Below, piece after piece: positions 59,881 through 64,000 of a stretch of 64,000 nt of DNA. The stretch comes from Patella vulgata (lineage: Eukaryota > Mollusca > Gastropoda > Patellidae). The notes beneath the pieces are model-generated. The model made no database searches. It was given only the letters and a program-made list of their open reading frames with translations, and was not told the origin of the DNA. Location: NCBI RefSeq assembly GCF_932274485.2, contig NC_065882.2, positions 66,191,431-66,255,430 on the forward strand. Reading direction: 5' to 3'. The stretch's first letter is position 1. Every line of letters starts with the position of its first letter. The translations under genes and the position numbers were made by a program.

Positions 59881-60595
59881 TACTCTTCAAAAAAAGTAGG
59901 GGATATTCAGAAACAATACAAAGCTGCGGAAATGCACTGCTGTTTTTATTAGAGGTAACCAGTGTATGTTAATAACAGGCCAATTGCCTACACATGAACA
60001 TAAATAGTTCATATGGGCGGCTTATCTGACGGCCCCATTTCACTTGCAAAAAGATACACCGACCGTCAAAAGTGAAAATGGACGTTTTTGATTTTTGTCT
60101 TAATAATGAGTAATTGCTCCACCAATCCTCAGACATTCAGCAATTTGTCGTGGCATGCTCCTAATCAACATTCCAATCACGATTTGGGGTAATCTGACCC
60201 ACTCCTCTTGCAGTGCCACGGCCGATTCTTGCAGTGTTGCCGGTTGACGTTGACGTCAACGAACACGCCTCCCGGTCAAATTAAACGTAACACACTAAAG
60301 CAAAGATATGCTAAACAGAGAATTTCATGTAAGAACCGATAGGAAAGCAAACATGGATAGATAAACCAGCAAGCGGCGCTGCGGCAGTTTTCATGAACCC
60401 TTCCTTGAAGTGTCATATTTGACAATGAATCCCTCCAACGTGTATGGCGCTATTTTTTGTCGCATGTGCAGCTCAATGGTTCTTCATCTGTGAACATATA
60501 CTCTCAAAGCATGTCAAATGTCCATGACTACTTATCATTATCGCAATCTGCATAGGTATTTGCAGTTTAATATCCCCTACTTTTTTTGAAGAGTA
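59881..60595. mobile_element. Internally deleted Tc1 derivative (MITE-like)
   Basis: Inverted ends TACTCTTCAAAAAAAGTAGG, TA at both sides (59879-59880, 60596-60597), 715 bp. Same family as 42089-43851 with most of the transposase removed. Confidence 0.9.
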
Positions 60596-60597
60596 TA

Positions 60598-62190
60598 TAT
60601 TAATGAGATAAACAAACAATGCCAAAATAGAAGGGAAAAATCCCAAATAATTTGAATGAATATCACAATACGCGCCAGTTTTTCAAAGCTCAAATTAGTA
60701 AAAGGTGTTATGCGTTCAGTAGTAAAACAGAAGTGTGACCTGACAGACACGATCGATCTTGACAAAATCGCCGATCGGTGGTCAAACTTGACTAAGCGCG
60801 GACGCTTGATAAAAATATCTTTGCTAATTTTTGTATATTCACCACAACAATATATTGAAGATATAGGTCCATGTAAATGATGTAATTATTATCACGTATA
60901 CTATTACTATCTCCCTGATAATGTCTACTACATCGTTAACACAGTTCATCGCGTGCATTTTGCATACCGATAGTTCATTGGTCAATCACGCTATTTTACC
61001 GACATTTCGCCTAATAGTTTGGATGCAGCTATGGCGGGTGTGGCGCCAGGCAGGGTAAGCTTACTCTTCCGGGCACCTGTTACCACTGTTTGTCGTGTAT
61101 TTTGTACACGAGGAGCAGTCCATTTGCTGAATTCCCATTCGTAGTACTCAATTGTTACTCATTTTATGAGTGTTTTCTGACCATCAGAATTCTGAAAATC
61201 CTCCCCCAAAGTCCAAGAAAGGGCATTAGGGGCCTGTGCATCAGTTGAAACCTTGTCCATTTTTATGCAGTCGACGTCGAGAAAGATCAGCTATAAATGA
61301 TGAGTACACATCTTTCATAGCATTCTATAACGAATTGTGCTCGGAAAAGGCCCTATACAGCCCAGAGATAATTCCTTTTATGTTTCTCGAATGTTCCTAC
61401 TTTATACAGAATAATCATGACTATTCCAGTGTGCTCTTCCCCAGCTGTGTGGACTTTCATCTGGTTAAAGCTGATCTGAGAAACTCGATGGGTGAATAGC
61501 GTCTTAGGGGCTTGCGATGATATTATATTGAACGTGCATTGGCTCAGATTGACTTCGGTATCGTGACTGATAAGTTTGCCAACGTAAAACAGCGCAAATT
61601 CTGTTCACTTTGCATTTAACACCGCGCCATTTAGATGCAATGGTACGATAAAAATACCTATTATGTCCACAATTTCTACTGATATGATCCTGTTTATTGC
61701 ATGTCCAACAAATATTTGAATTTCACCGAAAAGGCCGACTTCTTTAAAAATTGGAACCATTTGGATAAAAGGGTGGTTTGTTTAGTATCATGAACACTAT
61801 TTATTGAAATTGGTAAACTCGGTAGTGGCCTACACCCATTAATTCTTTGTCCATAGTATTTCTGGCATTTTCTCACTGGCCTAGGATGGTCAACTTCCAT
61901 TGGCTCATGATTATTTGTAAAACCTGGGGTTGAATTTTGATTTAAACGTTACGCAAATCTGGCTTCTTGCACAGTTTTTGGATTGTCTTGAATTAATTTC
62001 ATTTTGAAACGATCATCTAACAATCCCAGCTGATTTTGACTTAATTATCCGAGTAGTAACTATTCAACATTTTGGGCCCGATTGTATATTATCAACCACC
62101 AGCTGCGGTAATAAGATTAAAGTGTGGGGGGTTTCTAGGGATTTAAGCTGCGTTCAAAAGTACATGGTTTTTCGTAACATCTGAATGACT
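60598..62190. other. Unassigned region
   Basis: Two open stretches, 60656-60880 (DTIDLDKIADRWSNLTKRG) and 61236-61499 (SCVDFHLVKADLRNSMGE), are not recognised and show no clear splice context. Confidence 0.25.
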
Positions 62191-62194
62191 ATAT

Positions 62195-62320
62195 ACGTTG
62201 TCCTTTGCCAGACCCTCAGTTCTACACCATTGACAAGAATATCCAGATGAATCTTCTCAGCCAACACCGGGATCTAACACAGGATCTCCAGGTTACCGAG
62301 TCGACGTCTTACTCATATTA
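62195..62320 (-). mobile_element. SINE-1 head fragment
   Basis: Reverse of the SINE-1 5' part (cattgacaagaatatccag), diverged. Confidence 0.5.
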
Positions 62321-62779
62321 AGTACTTATAAAATATATGTTAAAACAAGTACAACATGTGGTAACAATTTTAGAACGATAGATCTATGTTTGTTATCGAT
62401 AGCCCATAATTGATCTGCGCGTGATGAAATGACAAGAGGCGCCACAGTTGGGGCAGCTTTTCAGAAATCACTTGAAAGTTTTGTTTTCGGTCAAGAGATC
62501 CTTGAAATTGGATCCATTTTCGTAATGCAACCCATAAAGTGTCCCTAAAATTCTAATTACCAAGGGTCTATAAAACTGTAATTCGTCCATTCATTCCTTC
62601 ATTCTTTCTAAAAATGTGCTTTTAAAGAATAAAATTCTGTTTCATTGAGGACACTCTGCAAGACGAACGGATGAAAATGACGCTATGTAGATATTCGAAA
62701 ATATTCGAATCTGGTGATTGCTATTCGAATATTATATTCGATGAGCGAATATTCGTGCCGAACATTAATTTACAACACA

Positions 62780-62875
62780 TGGCTCATAGCACACTGCATG
62801 GCGTATTCCCGTCTGCATTAGCTCAGTAGGAACAGAACAGTAGAACGTTAAATCCCATTTCATTTTCAATTTTTT
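62780..62875 (+). mobile_element. SINE-1 tail fragment
   Basis: agcacactgcatggcgtatt through cgttaaatcccatttcattt. Confidence 0.7.
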
Positions 62876-63525
62876 AAAAATGGTATCATTTTAAGCTAAT
62901 GCGGTGGAACCTATTGTACTAGTTAGTATTTTATTGTATATTTTAAATCTTATAATCCCCCTTGTTGTTTTAAAGATTATTCTAAACGCTACCTTAATTA
63001 GATGAATTCTGGTATAAGCTGTATTGAGGTATTAGCAAGTATTGTGAGGACGGCGTCTTAAGTTACAAACAACAAACTTTAATTAGTGTTTAATCTAAAT
63101 TGGTTGCTATAAACTAGTTCCTAGGAATGCATAATGTAGCTATAAAAGGAAGACATCTAGTAGGCTCCTCATGAACTTGCTGTACATCTAATAAAGTGTT
63201 TGTTTCATTTAAGACTTATAACCAGAGAACTTTAGCTTTTACTCTATTCCAATGAAAGTATTTAAAATACAAAAGTACATTAACAGTTACTTTTATGAAG
63301 ATGTTAAAACAAGGGTGGTGTCAGGTGTTGTAGAATATATACCTGTAAATTTTTTATACTTGGCGATTCCTGATTCGAAGCAGATTAGGCCTGCTAACGT
63401 CAAAGAAGGAAATTTAACATTTTATATTACGATATTCATATGGGCCAGCATTTGTATACGTAGCTTATTTCAACCTAATGAGACCAGGCCCGGGTTTCAC
63501 AAATCATTCTCCGACTTATGTTATA
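62876..63525. other. Unassigned region
   Basis: A 97-codon ORF (63252-63545) is unrecognised and runs into the element at 63526; no gene supported. Confidence 0.25.
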
Positions 63526-63808
63526 CCCCCATCAGACCAGGGTGACGTCCTTAATACGCTGCTACGGTGACGAAAAATGGTTTCAGAGCGCGTCAAGAAC
63601 GCCATGTGTGGTGGAAACGCCAGATATCGTGCTGTGGTCCCCATGGTCGCAAATGATCACTGGGTCACGGCGTTTGTTTTAAGCATACTCAAAACAAACG
63701 CCAAGGTTTTGCGATCTGTTCACGTTTTCCGGCGACCTTGCATATTTTCTTGTCGCCGAATGGTCGCAGCAGCGCAGTAAGGACGCCATTCCAGCCTGAC
63801 GGGGGCAT
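63526..63808. mobile_element. MITE with imperfect ~45-bp inverted ends
   Basis: gtgacgtccttaatacgctg at the left and its near reverse complement at the right; a perfect inner hairpin ggcgtttgttttaag... lies at about 63670-63703. Confidence 0.7.
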
Positions 63809-63895
63809 TTAGAATTACTCAACCTATAATCTCTGTTTATGAGAAATATCTTTGATCTAGAAACCCACAACTTTGCACATAGTTTCTTATGGGCT

Positions 63896-64000
63896 ATACT
63901 ATATACCGGAAAACACCGGAATACAATTGGAAAACTACCGGAAAACACCATGTTATACTGAATACCGGAAAACACCGGAAAAACACACTAAATATCGGAA
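63896..64000 (+). repeat. accggaaaacaccgga short repeats
   Basis: Loose repeats of ccggaaaacacc, cut by the window end. Confidence 0.7.

Overview
This is eukaryotic, intron-bearing, AT-rich animal DNA. The exon modules (fucolectin/tachylectin-type FTP domains, an ShK-type domain, MEGF/Draper-style EGF repeats) and several tRNA-headed SINE families suggest a mollusc, probably a gastropod. That assignment is inference. All real genes I can support are on the + strand and belong to one multigene family. No rRNA, true tRNA gene or CRISPR array was seen.

The core is a tandem cluster of lectin-EGF receptor genes whose extracellular exons all meet at phase-1 introns. Gene A (3568-7044, 5' end not seen) encodes half an FTP domain, EGF repeats, one membrane span and a short tyrosine-rich tail. 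Gene B (12332-23477) is complete: signal peptide, ShK domain, FTP domain in two exons, a long EGF exon, membrane span and tail. Its seven exons sum to exactly 724 codons, but one EGF codon is an in-frame TGA. Genes A and B and their 3' flanks are an old segmental duplication. Both tails keep an ITAM-like YxxI-x10-YxxL motif, as in the engulfment receptor Draper. Gene C (30736-33088) is a signal peptide plus a single exon of fourteen 32-residue EGF repeats with no visible membrane exon. Gene D (48226 to beyond the window) has a signal peptide followed by an FTP exon pair that has been duplicated whole by a recent 4.04 kb tandem duplication, predicting two FTP domains in series. Nothing was seen directly about expression. 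The inferred theme is glycan recognition coupled to phagocytic or immune signalling, with lectin domains gained by exon duplication.

Layout: 1-3300 repeats and possible exon scraps; 3311-7044 gene A and a decayed FTP exon; 7045-12331 flank with foldback elements; 12332-23477 gene B; 23478-30735 flank with SINEs, a MITE and an isolated candidate first exon with a TATA box; 30736-33088 gene C; 33089-48225 repeat-rich intergenic DNA with an LTR element split by a Tc1 transposon, a Penelope-like relic, a second Tc1 copy and several hairpin elements; 48226-59285 gene D and its tandem duplication; 59286-64000 a short Tc1 derivative, SINE pieces and a terminal-inverted-repeat element.

Mobile DNA is abundant. 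There are two main SINE families with clean target-site duplications and a shared 3' tail motif, DD34E Tc1/mariner elements, hAT-like and Harbinger-like MITEs, Penelope-like relics with GIY-YIG motifs, and a non-autonomous LTR retrotransposon.
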